Source: Kiritimatiellia bacterium (lineage in GTDB: Bacteria; Verrucomicrobiota; Kiritimatiellia; RFP12; UBA1067). From it: a stretch of DNA of 59,045 bases. Location of the stretch: contig JAFQYM010000046.1 of assembly GCA_017406465.1 (NCBI GenBank), forward strand, positions 1 to 59,045. Direction: 5' to 3'. Shown here in pieces: positions 19,820 to 29,500 of this stretch (positions are counted from its first letter, which is position 1; every line of letters starts with the position of its first letter). A program made the translations under genes and the position numbers. Below the pieces are notes generated by a model that saw only the letters and a list, made by a program, of their open reading frames with translations, was not told the DNA's origin and searched no databases.

Positions 19820-20155
19820 CTATCTTGCCGAAGGCCGCAAGTCCGCGAGTTTGACCGACACCTCGAACTGTGAAAGCGAGGTCGCCATTATGCCGATTCC
19901 CTCGCGGCGTGCGGCTTCAACCATGTCTTCCGGCGGCTGGCGGTCGTGGCAGAGGACGATGCCCTCTATACCAGCGAGCGTGCAGACGGCAATTGCGTTG
20001 AGATGGTTTTGTATCGTAATAAGCACGGACTCGTCGCCGCAATGTCCCATGACATCAGAAAGAAGGTCTGACGTGTAGGCCGAGGTAATCTCGCCCTCTT
20101 CGTTCTCCACGACTACCGTTCCGCCGAGTCGTGTCGCTATTTCACCGAATTTCAT
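19820..20155 (-). CDS. DRTGG-domain protein, hydrogenase-associated
   Basis: 111 residues, starting at ATG 20155 (reading left). The layout MKFGEIATRLGGTVV, then SDLLSDVM, then GDESVLITIQN and GIEGIVLCHDRQPP matches small DRTGG-domain proteins that recur beside [FeFe] hydrogenase genes in fermenters. DRTGG domains are probable ligand-binding regulatory modules; no catalytic residues are evident. The -10 box TATAAT (complement of 20162-20167) ends 6 nt before the ATG, so its mRNA is probably leaderless. The promoter lies on the inverted-repeat arm of the 20162-20280 element, divergent from kdsB. Confidence 0.75.
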   Translation of the reverse strand: MKFGEIATRLGGTVVVENEEGEITSAYTSDLLSDVMGHCGDESVLITIQNHLNAIAVCTLAGIEGIVLCHDRQPPEDMVEAARREGIGIMATSLSQFEVSVKLADLRPSAR

Positions 20156-20161
20156 GACACC

Positions 20162-20280
20162 ATTATACCATAATTCGGTGTAATTCGGCGGGGGCCGAAG
20201 GCTCCTCCTCGTGGACCCTCGGCGAATACGCCGTATCCACTCGCTCGGACCTTCGCTCCCCCGCCGAATTATGGTATAAT
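20162..20280. repeat. structured repeat copy 2 with outward promoters
   Basis: The core (20186-20266) is copy 2 of the 1543-1622 element, inverted. It is extended by a 23-bp inverted repeat whose arms start at 20162 and end at 20280; the left arm carries a 10-bp internal duplication. Each arm contains an extended -10 box, tggtataat, pointing outward: one serves the DRTGG gene, the other kdsB. Stem changes relative to copy 1 are compensatory. Confidence 0.75.
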
Positions 20281-20287
20281 TATGCCT

Positions 20288-21067
20288 ATGAAAGTCTATG
20301 GAATAATTCCGTCGCGGTTTGGGTCTAGCCGTTTCCCTGGGAAGCCACTTGCGATTCTTGCGGGGAAGACCCTTGTCGCATGGGTCGTCGAGGCAGTCAA
20401 GAAGGCGAAAGGGCTTGATGAAGTCCTTGTTGCGACTGATGACGAGCGCATTGTAAAGGCCGTCGAGGAATACGGCGGCAAGGCGGTGATGACACCATCG
20501 GAGCTTCCGAGCGGAACCGACCGCATTGCGTGTGCGGCGCGAAACTTCCTCGGCGCTGACTTCGCAGACGACGACATCCTCGTCAACATCCAGGGCGACG
20601 AGCCGCTTATCGACCCCGCGCTTGTCGAGCAGCTTGCGGCGAAGCTCAAGGACGATCCCCGCTGGTCCATGGCGACGGCCGTGACGCCCATTAAGAACGC
20701 CTCTGACTTCGCAGCGAAGACCGTGGTAAAGGTCGTGCTCGACCGCGACGACGGCGCTCTTTATTTCTCCCGCGCGCCAATTCCCTGCGACCGCGACAAC
20801 GAGCCCGACTTCTCCCTCAACCCCTCGACCCCTCAACCCCTTTACGTCAGGCACCTCGGCATCTACGCCTATCGCGGTGCGTTTCTGAAGAAGTACATCG
20901 CGGAGCCGCCGTGCCCATTGGAGAAGACCGAAAAGCTCGAGCAGCTTCGCGCGCTCTGGATGGGCGCGAAGATCGCAGTCGTCCGCACCGAGGATGAGGG
21001 CGTCGGCGTAGATACGCCAGAGGATGCAGAACGTGTTGCGGCAATTCTCGCAAATCGCGCAGTTTGA
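20288..21067 (+). CDS. kdsB: 3-deoxy-manno-octulosonate cytidylyltransferase
   Basis: 259 residues. It activates KDO as CMP-KDO for lipopolysaccharide inner core, so the cell has an outer membrane. The N-terminal nucleotide-binding segment IIPSRFGSSRFPGKPL, the NIQGDEPLI block and the FSRAPIPCDRD block are diagnostic. ATG 20288 is chosen over ATG 20282 because the -10 box TATAAT ends at 20280, which puts the likely transcription start on the A of 20288 (leaderless). A run of C/T-only codons near 20811-20843 replaces the usual short loop before YVRHLGIYAYR with SLNPSTPQPL. Confidence 0.93.
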   Translation: MKVYGIIPSRFGSSRFPGKPLAILAGKTLVAWVVEAVKKAKGLDEVLVATDDERIVKAVEEYGGKAVMTPSELPSGTDRIACAARNFLGADFADDDILVNIQGDEPLIDPALVEQLAAKLKDDPRWSMATAVTPIKNASDFAAKTVVKVVLDRDDGALYFSRAPIPCDRDNEPDFSLNPSTPQPLYVRHLGIYAYRGAFLKKYIAEPPCPLEKTEKLEQLRALWMGAKIAVVRTEDEGVGVDTPEDAERVAAILANRAV

Positions 21068-21635
21068 GCGACGCGCCATCTTGAGGCGCGCTTTCGTCAA
21101 CTCTCTTCCCGTGCTCATGGGCTACACGACCATGGGGTTCGCGGCAGGCGTGCTGCTTTCCGTCAAAGGTGGCGTTTATTGCGCACCCGCGTGGTCGTTT
21201 GTCATTGCGGCGATGCTCGTCTCTGGGACGATGAGTTTTGCGATAGTTCCTGCAATGGCGGCATCGGAATCCTTTCTCGCGGTTGCCTTGCTTACCCTCG
21301 GGATCAACTTTCGCTATGCCTTATATGGGTTCTCCATGCTCGCAAAGTGGAAGGGCATTCCAGTCCTGCAGAAGTGGTTTCTCGTCCACTCGCTTGCAGA
21401 TGAGATATACGCCCTCGATCTGGCGTGCACGATAAAGGATCCTCTCAAGAACCGGCTTTACTGCCTTTTCAACCATGGTTTCTGCGTGGGGTACTGGGTC
21501 CTCGGCTCGGTCGCTGGTTCTATTGCCGGTTCTGCGCTTCCTATCCCGTCTAAGGGGATTGAGTTCGCGATGGTGGCGCTTTTCCTTGTGATATTCACAG
21601 ACCAGATGAAAGGATTTTTCAGGCATTATGGCTGA
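21024..21635 (+). CDS. azlC: AzlC-type branched-chain amino acid exporter subunit
   Basis: 203 residues, the large membrane subunit of an AzlCD-type exporter. Several membrane helices follow the characteristic MGYTTMGFAAGVLLS segment and FRYALYGFSML. The start at 21024 overlaps the end of kdsB by 44 nt; a later start is possible since residues 1-22 are polar. It overlaps azlD by 8 nt, showing translational coupling. Confidence 0.82.
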   Translation: MQNVLRQFSQIAQFERRAILRRAFVNSLPVLMGYTTMGFAAGVLLSVKGGVYCAPAWSFVIAAMLVSGTMSFAIVPAMAASESFLAVALLTLGINFRYALYGFSMLAKWKGIPVLQKWFLVHSLADEIYALDLACTIKDPLKNRLYCLFNHGFCVGYWVLGSVAGSIAGSALPIPSKGIEFAMVALFLVIFTDQMKGFFRHYG

Positions 21636-22335
21636 AGAAATTCTACACACCGCGGGAATAGTCGCCGTCGCCTGGGTGGTGACATTTGGACTGAGGTCGT
21701 TGCCATTCCTTCTTTTTGCCGGACGCGGTCGTGATGTCCCCCCGTCCGTCGAACGCTTCGGTTCGATCATCTCGCCCGTCATAATCGCAGGGCTCATTGT
21801 ATATTCCTATTCCGCCCTCGAATGGCGCACGGCGTGGCCGTATATCTCGGGCGTTCTCGTTGTGGCGCTTCAGCTGTGGCGTAAAAACGCGCTTCTCAGC
21901 ATCATCGCAGGCACTGTCGTCTATATGTGTCTTCTCTCTGCAGGGTGCACCTCGAATGACTATGGCGACATCGTGCTTGACGCCGCGCATCCTTCGATTC
22001 GCTATTCAACGCAAGGGTTCCTCATCGGCGAGCGCTATGTCGACCCGAGAAGGGTGCCTGCGATTCTGAAGAGCTATGACGTGCCCACAGACCGCGTGAT
22101 CCACATTCTCGTCGATGAAGAGTCCGAGCGCGACTTGAAGCCCGCTCGCGCGTTCATGGGCCTTCTTGCCCACAACGGCTACCGCCGCTCCGTTCTCGTC
22201 ACGAAGAAGCGTGCAGAGAGCCATGTCCGCACCGAGGAGGAAATGGCTCTCGAACGCCAGCAGTATGCGCCATCTCCTCGCCACGCCTCCCCCTCCGGCA
22301 AGCGCAAAATCCGCTACAAGGGAGCAAGCGATTGA
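21628..22335 (+). CDS. AzlD small exporter subunit fused to a C-terminal ExbD/TolR-like domain
   Basis: 235 residues. Residues 1-105 are a normal AzlD with three to four membrane helices (FGLRSLPFLLF, then KNALLSIIAGTVVYM). AzlD normally ends there. Here the chain continues for about 130 residues with RVPAILKSYDVPTDRVIHILVDEESERD-like sequence (quoted in parts: VPTDRVIHILVDEE and ARAFMGLLAHNGYRRSVLVT), resembling the periplasmic domain of ExbD/TolR. The junction contains a lipobox-like LSAGC (103-107). The stop overlaps the ligA start (TGATG). Confidence 0.65.
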   Translation: MAEEILHTAGIVAVAWVVTFGLRSLPFLLFAGRGRDVPPSVERFGSIISPVIIAGLIVYSYSALEWRTAWPYISGVLVVALQLWRKNALLSIIAGTVVYMCLLSAGCTSNDYGDIVLDAAHPSIRYSTQGFLIGERYVDPRRVPAILKSYDVPTDRVIHILVDEESERDLKPARAFMGLLAHNGYRRSVLVTKKRAESHVRTEEEMALERQQYAPSPRHASPSGKRKIRYKGASD

Positions 22336-24467
22336 TGGACAAGGCAAACGCAAAGGCACGGATTGCGGAACTGAGGGCCCTCATAGAGAAGGCCAACCAC
22401 GACTATTACGACCTTCACCAGCCGACGGTAGGCGACCGCGACTACGATATGTGGGAGCAGGAGCTCCTGAAGCTCGAGGCGGATTTCCCCGAGTTTGCCG
22501 ACGCGTCGTCGCCAGTTCAGAATGTCGCGGGCGGTCTTCTCGAGGGCTTTGCGAAAGTCAAGCACGACCCGCCGATGCAGTCGCTCGACAAGACACATGC
22601 GAAAAGCGAACTTGCCGAGTTTGACGCGTTTGTCCGCAAGACAGTCGAGGGCTTCACCTATCTCGTCGAACCGAAGATTGATGGTATCTCGCTTTCGCTT
22701 CGCTATTCAGGTGGGCGGCTCGTCCGCGCCGCAACGCGCGGCAACGGTCTTGTAGGCGATGACATAACTGCGAACGTAAACACGATAAAGACCGTTCCAA
22801 AAGTCCTCCCGCCTGATGCGCCGCGCGAGCTTGAAGTGCGTGGCGAGGCGTATATGACGCGCGAGGGTTTTGTCGAGCTTAACGCTCGTCAGGAGGCCGC
22901 AGGTCTCGAGACCTTTGCGAACCCGAGGAACGCCTGCGCCGGTTCCTTGAAGCAGCTCGACTCGCGCGTCACTGCCGAGCGTCCGCTTGATGTCGTAATC
23001 TACAACGCGGGCGGCGTCGGATGCGATGGCTTCGCCTCGCACAGCGAGATGGTCGCGGCGTTTGCGAAGTGGGGTTTCCCTGTCGCGCCGTGGTCGAAGT
23101 TCTGCAAGACGATAGACGAGGTGTTCGCTGCAATCGACGAACTTCAGACGCTTCGCCACACCTTCCGTTTCGAGATTGACGGCGCGGTCATCAAGATCGA
23201 CGAGCGCAAGTTCTACGACATCCTCGGCGCGACTGCTCACGGCCCTCGCTGGGCGCGCGCATACAAGTACGCGCCCGAGCGCGCTGAAACGACCGTCGAG
23301 GCGATTACAGTCCAGGTTGGTAGAACTGGCATCCTTACGCCTGTTGCTGAACTGAAGCCAGTTCCGCTCGCCGGCTCTGTCATCTCCCGCGCCACTTTGC
23401 ACAACGCCGACCAGATCGCACGTCAGGATATTCGCATAGGCGATCACGTCTGGCTCGTAAAGGCGGGCGATGTAATTCCGGCTATCGAGTCTTCGATCCC
23501 CGAGAAGCGCACAGGCGCGGAAGTTGTCTTTACGATGCCTACGGCGTGTCCCGTTTGTGGCGGCGCGGTTGCACGGCTTGAAGGCGAGGTGGCGACGCGC
23601 TGCATGAACCCAGCGTGCCCCGCGCAGCTTTGCCGTAGGCTTGAGCATTTTGCGAGCCGCAATGCGCTTGACCTGAAGGCGCTCGGCGGCAAGATCGCGG
23701 ACATTCTTGTAGACAAGGGCGTTGTAAAGGATCCTCTTGATCTCTTCACGCTCGACTATTCGGAACTCGCAGGTCTCGACATTGGCGAGAAGGACGCACC
23801 TCGCAAGTTCGGCAAGAACGCGCTCAACCTAAAGAACGCCGTTGTCGACGCGAAGGAGTTGCCTTTGGAGAGGTGGCTTTTCGCTGTCGGCATACCGCAG
23901 GTCGGCGTCACAGTGGCGAAAGACATCGCGGCAGAACACGAGAAATTCAGCGATCTCAAGGACAGCCCCGTTCTAAAGAATGTCATCGAGAACGACGCGA
24001 AGAAGGGCAAGGAGCGCAAGATTCTCGCCATCAAGGTTGAGGCGGCAAAGGCGGTTCTCTCTTTCTTTGCGAGTGAATACGGAAGCGCGTTTCTTGGTCG
24101 CATGCTGTCGCTTGGCATCGACCCTCGGCGCGGCGCACGTGCCGCGGTCGCGACGACAGGCCCGCTTGTAGGCGCTGGCTGCGTTCTTACTGGAACGCTG
24201 AGCCGTCCGCGCGGCGAATATGCCACGCTAATAGAGAAGGCGGGCGGCATTGTCCAAAGCGCCGTCACGTCAAAGACGAAATACTTGATTGCCGGCGCGA
24301 ACGTCGGCGCGACGAAGACCGAGAAGGCGCGTGCGCTCGGCACCGAGGTGATAGACGAAGCGCGGCTTCTCGAACTTCTTGGGTCAACTTCATCTGACAA
24401 GGCGGAGCGGCCTGCCGACGAAAAGCCGTCGGCTACCGCTCCAGTTCAAGGAGATCTTTTTGGCTAA
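22335..24467 (+). CDS. ligA: NAD-dependent DNA ligase
   Basis: 710 residues, full length. It seals nicks in replication and repair using NAD. The domain Ia helix pair (NHDYYDLHQPTVGDRDYD) is followed by the adenylation domain with catalytic K114 in EPKIDG. Next come an OB fold, the Cys4 zinc finger (CPVCG and CMNPACP), HhH motifs and a C-terminal BRCT domain (GCVLTGTLSRPRGEY, then LIAGANVGATKTEKA). ATG 22335, overlapping the upstream stop as TGATG, is preferred to the TTG at 22332. Confidence 0.96.
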   Translation: MDKANAKARIAELRALIEKANHDYYDLHQPTVGDRDYDMWEQELLKLEADFPEFADASSPVQNVAGGLLEGFAKVKHDPPMQSLDKTHAKSELAEFDAFVRKTVEGFTYLVEPKIDGISLSLRYSGGRLVRAATRGNGLVGDDITANVNTIKTVPKVLPPDAPRELEVRGEAYMTREGFVELNARQEAAGLETFANPRNACAGSLKQLDSRVTAERPLDVVIYNAGGVGCDGFASHSEMVAAFAKWGFPVAPWSKFCKTIDEVFAAIDELQTLRHTFRFEIDGAVIKIDERKFYDILGATAHGPRWARAYKYAPERAETTVEAITVQVGRTGILTPVAELKPVPLAGSVISRATLHNADQIARQDIRIGDHVWLVKAGDVIPAIESSIPEKRTGAEVVFTMPTACPVCGGAVARLEGEVATRCMNPACPAQLCRRLEHFASRNALDLKALGGKIADILVDKGVVKDPLDLFTLDYSELAGLDIGEKDAPRKFGKNALNLKNAVVDAKELPLERWLFAVGIPQVGVTVAKDIAAEHEKFSDLKDSPVLKNVIENDAKKGKERKILAIKVEAAKAVLSFFASEYGSAFLGRMLSLGIDPRRGARAAVATTGPLVGAGCVLTGTLSRPRGEYATLIEKAGGIVQSAVTSKTKYLIAGANVGATKTEKARALGTEVIDEARLLELLGSTSSDKAERPADEKPSATAPVQGDLFG

Positions 24468-24474
24468 TATAAAC

Positions 24475-24530
24475 CATGTAGAACATGCAGAACATGAAGA
24501 AATCTACACGATCTACACGTTCTACACGGC
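24475..24530 (+). repeat. GTGTAGAAC-type repeat, imperfect inverted repeat
   Basis: Tandem units of gtagaacat (catgtagaacatgcagaa) are followed, after aagaaa, by their near-complement (tctacacgttctacacgg). The arms can fold into a long imperfect hairpin between ligA and pyrC. The same unit family recurs at 34813-34848 before ribD. Confidence 0.6.
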
Positions 24531-24544
24531 TAAATAACTGACCA

Positions 24545-25669
24545 ATGAATAAAATTCTAACATTTCCTGGCTTCATTGACGTCCATGTCCATTTCCGCGA
24601 CCCTGGCATTCCAGAGGCGGAGACAACGGCGTCTGGTCTTGCCGCCGCCGAGCGCGGCGGATTTGCCGCGGTCGTCACGATGCCCAACACGACTCCCGCC
24701 TGCGACTCGCCGGAGGCCATCGCCTATCAGCTCTCACAAACTCCTCCACTCCATCACTCCCCCACTCCCCCACTCCTTCTTCCCTCCGCCTGTATTACGA
24801 AAGGTCGGCTTGGGCACGAAGTCGCCGATCTTGAAGCGCTTGCCGAGGCGGGCGCTGCGTTCTTCACTGACGACGGCTCGTATGTCGCGGACGACATGGT
24901 GATGGAAAAGGCGATGCGCCGCGCCGCCGCGCTTGGTATGTGCATCTGCGAACATGCGATGGATCCGAAGGAAGTCAAGGATGGCGTGATCCGCGACTGT
25001 GATCTCGCCCGAATTAGCCACCTCCCGATTATCCCCGTCTCTGCCGAGACAGTAGCAATTCGCCGCGATCTTGCGATTTGCCGTGTGACAGGATGCCGTC
25101 TTCACATTCAGCACATTTCCACGGCGGAGGGCGTTGCACTCGTTCGCGACGCGCAGAAAGAAGGACTACCTGTTACTGCCGAAGCAACACCGCACCATCT
25201 TCTTCTTTCGTGCGAGGAGATTCCGCGAGACGATGCCAACTACAAGATGGCGCCGCCTCTTGGAAACGACGAAGACCGCGCAGAGCTTCGCCGTGCCGTG
25301 AAGGACGGTGTTCTCATGTTTGCGACAGACCACGCGCCGCATCCTTCGGCGAAGAAAGCGCTTGGATTTTCCGGAAGCGCAAACGGAATCATCGGACTTG
25401 AGGCGGCGATACCGCTTACTTGGGTCACGATGGTGGAAGGCGAGGGAATGTCGCCAGACGCATGGGCGCAGGCGTGGTGGAAGATGCCGCGGGAGATTCT
25501 CTCGCCTCGCGCGGCAGCTCGTCTCGATGATGCGCGGCAAACTGTGGTCGAGGTTGGCGAGTGGCGCGTCATCGAGGTCGCTAAGTTCGCCTCGCTCTCG
25601 CGCAACTGCCCGTATGGTGGCTTGGAGTCTAACTGCTGGCCAGTCACCGTTGCCCATTGTCCGACGTAA
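24545..25669 (+). CDS. pyrC: dihydroorotase (class I)
   Basis: 374 residues; closes carbamoyl-aspartate to dihydroorotate in pyrimidine synthesis. The metal site is visible: H14 and H16 in DVHVHFRDPG, the Asp in FTDDGSYV, His in CEHAMD and in HIQHIST, and catalytic Asp in FATDHAPH. It starts directly at the first barrel strand, so most of the N-terminal beta-sandwich half of the usual ~420-residue enzyme is missing. Residues about 63-80 are an unusual low-complexity insert (SQTPPLHHSPTPPLLLP) from a C/T-only DNA stretch at 24731-24788. No Shine-Dalgarno sequence precedes ATG 24545; a TAAATA box 8 nt upstream hints at a leaderless start. Confidence 0.85.
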   Translation: MNKILTFPGFIDVHVHFRDPGIPEAETTASGLAAAERGGFAAVVTMPNTTPACDSPEAIAYQLSQTPPLHHSPTPPLLLPSACITKGRLGHEVADLEALAEAGAAFFTDDGSYVADDMVMEKAMRRAAALGMCICEHAMDPKEVKDGVIRDCDLARISHLPIIPVSAETVAIRRDLAICRVTGCRLHIQHISTAEGVALVRDAQKEGLPVTAEATPHHLLLSCEEIPRDDANYKMAPPLGNDEDRAELRRAVKDGVLMFATDHAPHPSAKKALGFSGSANGIIGLEAAIPLTWVTMVEGEGMSPDAWAQAWWKMPREILSPRAAARLDDARQTVVEVGEWRVIEVAKFASLSRNCPYGGLESNCWPVTVAHCPT

Positions 25670-25679
25670 AGAATTGTGG

Positions 25680-25685
25680 TATAAT
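25680..25685 (+). promoter_or_regulatory. -10 box of the FHA gene
   Basis: tggTATAAT with the box at 25680-25685, 7 nt before ATG 25693; a weak -35, ttgtcc, lies 17 bp upstream. The transcript is probably leaderless. Confidence 0.65.
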
Positions 25686-25692
25686 TGTTGGC

Positions 25693-26562
25693 ATGAAAAT
25701 CAAGTTCATCGCCAACATCAAGGGCATATATCTTGGGTATTCGTTTGAACCGTCTGACGTAGTGACCATAGGTCGCGAAATCGGAAACACCATAGCGCCT
25801 ATCAATGTTGATGGGTTTTCGCGCCACCATGCGCGCATCTTCTTCAAGGACGGCGCATGGTATGTCGAGGACGTCGGCAGCACGAACGGCACTTACCGCA
25901 ACCGCGTGAAGGTCGAGGCCCCGACGAAGATCGAGAAGGGCGATTCGATCAGGTGCGGGCTCATGGAACTTGCTTCGTTTGACTTCGAGGAGTCGGCATC
26001 TCCGGCTCCCGTGGCTGTGGCAGAGCCGTCGAAGCCCGTTGCGTCGCCTCCGCCACCGCCACCTCCGCCAGCTGAGCCCGTTAAGCCAGTGGAGCCACCG
26101 AAGCCTGTTGAGCCTGTTAAGCCAGTCGAACCGCCGAAGCCAGTGGAGCCGATAAAGCCAGCTCCCGCGCCTGAACCTGTCGCCGAACTTGAGCCCGTCG
26201 CCGAACTTACGCCGATTACGCCTCTCGAGCCGATCACGCCTCTTGAACCGATCACTCCTCTAGAACCGATTACGCCCCTTGAGCCGATCACGCCTCTTGA
26301 GCCAGTTGAGGAACTTAAGCCCGCTTCGCCCACCAAGACGGCGAAGGTCCCAACTCCTGTTGCTCCCACGGCTCTTCGTCGCCCGACGATTCCAGGTCTT
26401 AAGCCAGGACTAAAGCCAGGCCTTAAGCTCCCTCAGAAGGGTGGCGCGTTGCCAAGTGGTCTTAAACTCCCGCCCAAGGGCGGCGCATTGCCCGCTGGTC
26501 TCAAGCTCCCGCAAAAGCCAGGGTTGAAGCCAGGACTCAAGGTTCCCGGCAAGGGCGCTTGA
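25693..26562 (+). CDS. FHA-domain protein with long proline-rich tail
   Basis: 289 residues. The N-terminal FHA domain (about 1-95) keeps the phosphothreonine-binding residues: GR at 27-28, SRHH at 43-46 and GSTNGTY at 62-68. The rest is low complexity: an eight-proline run, PVKPVEPPK-type repeats, five copies of ITPLEP and C-terminal LKPGLKLP/LPQKGGAL repeats rich in Gly, Pro and Lys. This looks like a scaffold that reads Thr phosphorylation and presents an extended arm. ATG 25693 is chosen from the promoter spacing. No Ser/Thr kinase is nearby. It is followed at once by the secreted glycan operon. Confidence 0.8.
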   Translation: MKIKFIANIKGIYLGYSFEPSDVVTIGREIGNTIAPINVDGFSRHHARIFFKDGAWYVEDVGSTNGTYRNRVKVEAPTKIEKGDSIRCGLMELASFDFEESASPAPVAVAEPSKPVASPPPPPPPPAEPVKPVEPPKPVEPVKPVEPPKPVEPIKPAPAPEPVAELEPVAELTPITPLEPITPLEPITPLEPITPLEPITPLEPVEELKPASPTKTAKVPTPVAPTALRRPTIPGLKPGLKPGLKLPQKGGALPSGLKLPPKGGALPAGLKLPQKPGLKPGLKVPGKGA

Positions 26563-26594
26563 TTCTTGCGCTACATTTTTCAAGGAGAAAGAAC

Positions 26595-29500
26595 ATGAAT
26601 TGTAGACTTGTAGGCCTGTCGGCGATTGCCGCCATGGCTTCGTTTGTCACTTACGCCGATCTTGTCTCTCGCGACATCGGCGATCCCGAGATGAACGCAT
26701 GGGAAGCAGGCACATGGGTTACTTGCGGCGGCGACGTGATCACGCTCGACGAGCGGCCGTCCGACGCGCCGACGAAGGCGAAGTCGGTGCGCTTCGAGAC
26801 GCGCTACGGCGACCATGTTTTCGGCGGCTGGAACGCATCGCTCAAGAAGAACATCCTTCCTGGAAAGCCAGTCAAGTTCACCGGCTGGGCGCGTCTCGGC
26901 AACGACGACTCGTGGGGAATGGAGTTCGCGTTCGTCGATGCGCACACGAACAACTTCTCGATATCAATGCATCCAGTTGGCGATCCGAAGGGCAAGCTCA
27001 AGCTGACGCGCAACTGGCAGAAGTTCGAGATGACTTTCCCGGAAACCGTCGGCAAGAACAAGGAGCCGATAGCGCTTCCCGTCAAGTTCGACTGCGTCAA
27101 GCAGAACAACTGGGGCGACCGCAACTCGCCGCCTAAGACGCGCCAGTTCGACTTGTACGACTTCCGCCTCTGGACCGACATGGCAGGCGTCACCGACAGG
27201 CCCTACGAGCTTTCCGTCAGGTATCCCGTCGTGGGCAACACGTTCTACGACGCAGAAGGTGAACCTGCGCTCATCATCTCCGCCGGCAGCTGGATTGGCG
27301 AGGAGAAGACGCTTACCTTCAAGGCAAATGTCGTTTCCGCCACAGGCGAGGAGAGAAAGTTCGAAATCCCGCCGCTGAAGGTCCTCGACGGCGCGAGCCA
27401 GATTGTGAAGTTGCCGTTCGACGAACCGGGCGCGTACAAGGTCGAGATAGCGGTCGACGGCTTTCCGAAGCCTTTTGTCGAGAAGTCCCGCTACGTCGTC
27501 TGTCTCCATCCGCGGGACCTGACCGACGAGGAAAAGGAGGCGTCGCCCTACGGAATCAACGTCCACGGCGGCGGCTATGTCGGCTACGAAAAGTTCGCCC
27601 GCCTTGGCTTCACCTGGGTGCGCGACTACGCGTTCAACTTCCACTGGATGCGTCGCGCGCGCGGCGACGGCAAGTACGCCGGCTGGCCGTGGTACCCGAA
27701 GATCGTGAAGGCCGCGGAGGATGTCGGAATCAAGACGCTTCCGTGCCTTATGGGGGCAATCGAGGTCAAGAGGGACGCGACAGGCGACAATGACCCGAGC
27801 TTCACTCCCAACAAGGAATGGCGTCGCCAGATGGCGCTCGCCGTGTCGACGTTCGACACGCTGACTGCGTTCGAGCTCGACAACGAGGCGGACGGCCTCA
27901 TGTTCAAGACTCTTGATGGCTACGGGCGCTACTGCCAGGCGTTCGGCGACATCGTAAAGTCCGCGCGTCCCGATGCGCGCGCCGTCGCGCCGGGTCTTGC
28001 CGGTATCTACGTCGAGCAGTCGCAGAAGCTCGTCGAGAAGGGGTATTTCCGCAATATCGACGTGGTGAACGGCCATCGCTACTGCGGCAAGGACGGTCCT
28101 GAATACTCCAAGGCGAACCTCAATACGGGCATGAGCGAGGCAAAGCCAGCGTACTTGCGCGATGTGTGGCGCCACTGGAAGAAGGCAGCGACGTGCGACG
28201 GCAAGTTCCGCGAGCTCTGGGTCACCGAATGGGGCTGGGACACCCTCGCTGGACAGCCCGTCAGCGAGTGGGAGCAGGCCGCCTATCTCCAGCGCAAGTG
28301 GGTGCTCGCGATGGGCAACGGCGTCGAGAAGATGTTCTGGTACTGGTATTACGATGACGATACCGACACGCCTAACTACTTCTTTGCCGGCTGCGGCATC
28401 TTCGACCGCAGGCGCAACCCGAAGCCGTCCGCGGCGTCCTTCGCGGCCATGAGGACGTTCATCCCAGGGAAATACGAGTATCTTGGCACGGCCAACCTCG
28501 GGCCCAACCACATGGTTCAGCTCGTCCGCGCCGAGGGCAAGGTCGTCGCGCTTGCGTACAAGGTGAGGAAGGACGGCCCGGACCTTGAAATCAAGGACGA
28601 GAAGGCCGAGCTCGTCACCGACATGTTCGGCCGCACTCTCAAGCCGACTGGCACCTTCGGCAAGCGCAAGCTCGACATCGCGCCGACATGGTACGTTGGT
28701 CTCGACGAGGACAGCGACTGGCTCAAGCAATGCCCGCTCGACATCGAGAGCGACTTCTATGTCCGCAACGTCGGCGGCGAACCGGTTCGCGTCGAGGTCG
28801 CGCAGCCTGACAAGTTCGAGTACTCCGTCGAGCCGCCTAAAGGATGGACGGTCGAGAAGAAACCCTACGGCTTCGACGTGATGGGCCCCGCCGGGCTCAA
28901 GCGCGGCAACACCTCTTTCACCGTCACCGGCAAGAACGGCAAGGTCTCGAAGACGATGGCGATCGAGGTCGATATCGTTCCGCAGGCCTACGCGAAGTCC
29001 AAGGCCGCGAATTTCGACGGCGAGTTCACGATGGATGTCACGAACCAGTCCGCCGAGAATCAGGACTTCACAGTCAAGGCGGAGCTCCCGAATGGCTGGG
29101 CGATCGATCCTGCCGTCACGCAGACTGGCAAGCTCAAGCCAGAGGAGACCAAGACTCTCTCGTTCAAGCTGGTCAAGTCCGCGCCGGTCGACCCGGCTGC
29201 GAAGGGCGCCGCGAATCCGAAGCTCTCCATCGTCAACGCGAAGGGCATGCAGGTCGACTACGCGCCTGTCATTCCGCGCACCTGGACGATGCGCAGCGTA
29301 GACCTCAAGAAGATCAAGTTCGACGGCGATCTTTCCGACTGGGACGACCGCAACCTCGTCAACAGCTTCATGATCGGTCCGAACGGCGACAAGGACCCGA
29401 CGAAGGTGTATCTCGCGTACTGCCCGGAGGGACTCGTTGCGGCGCTCGACGTCGACGACTCGCGCTGCTTCACGGCCGACCCCGGCAGCTTCTGGCGCGC

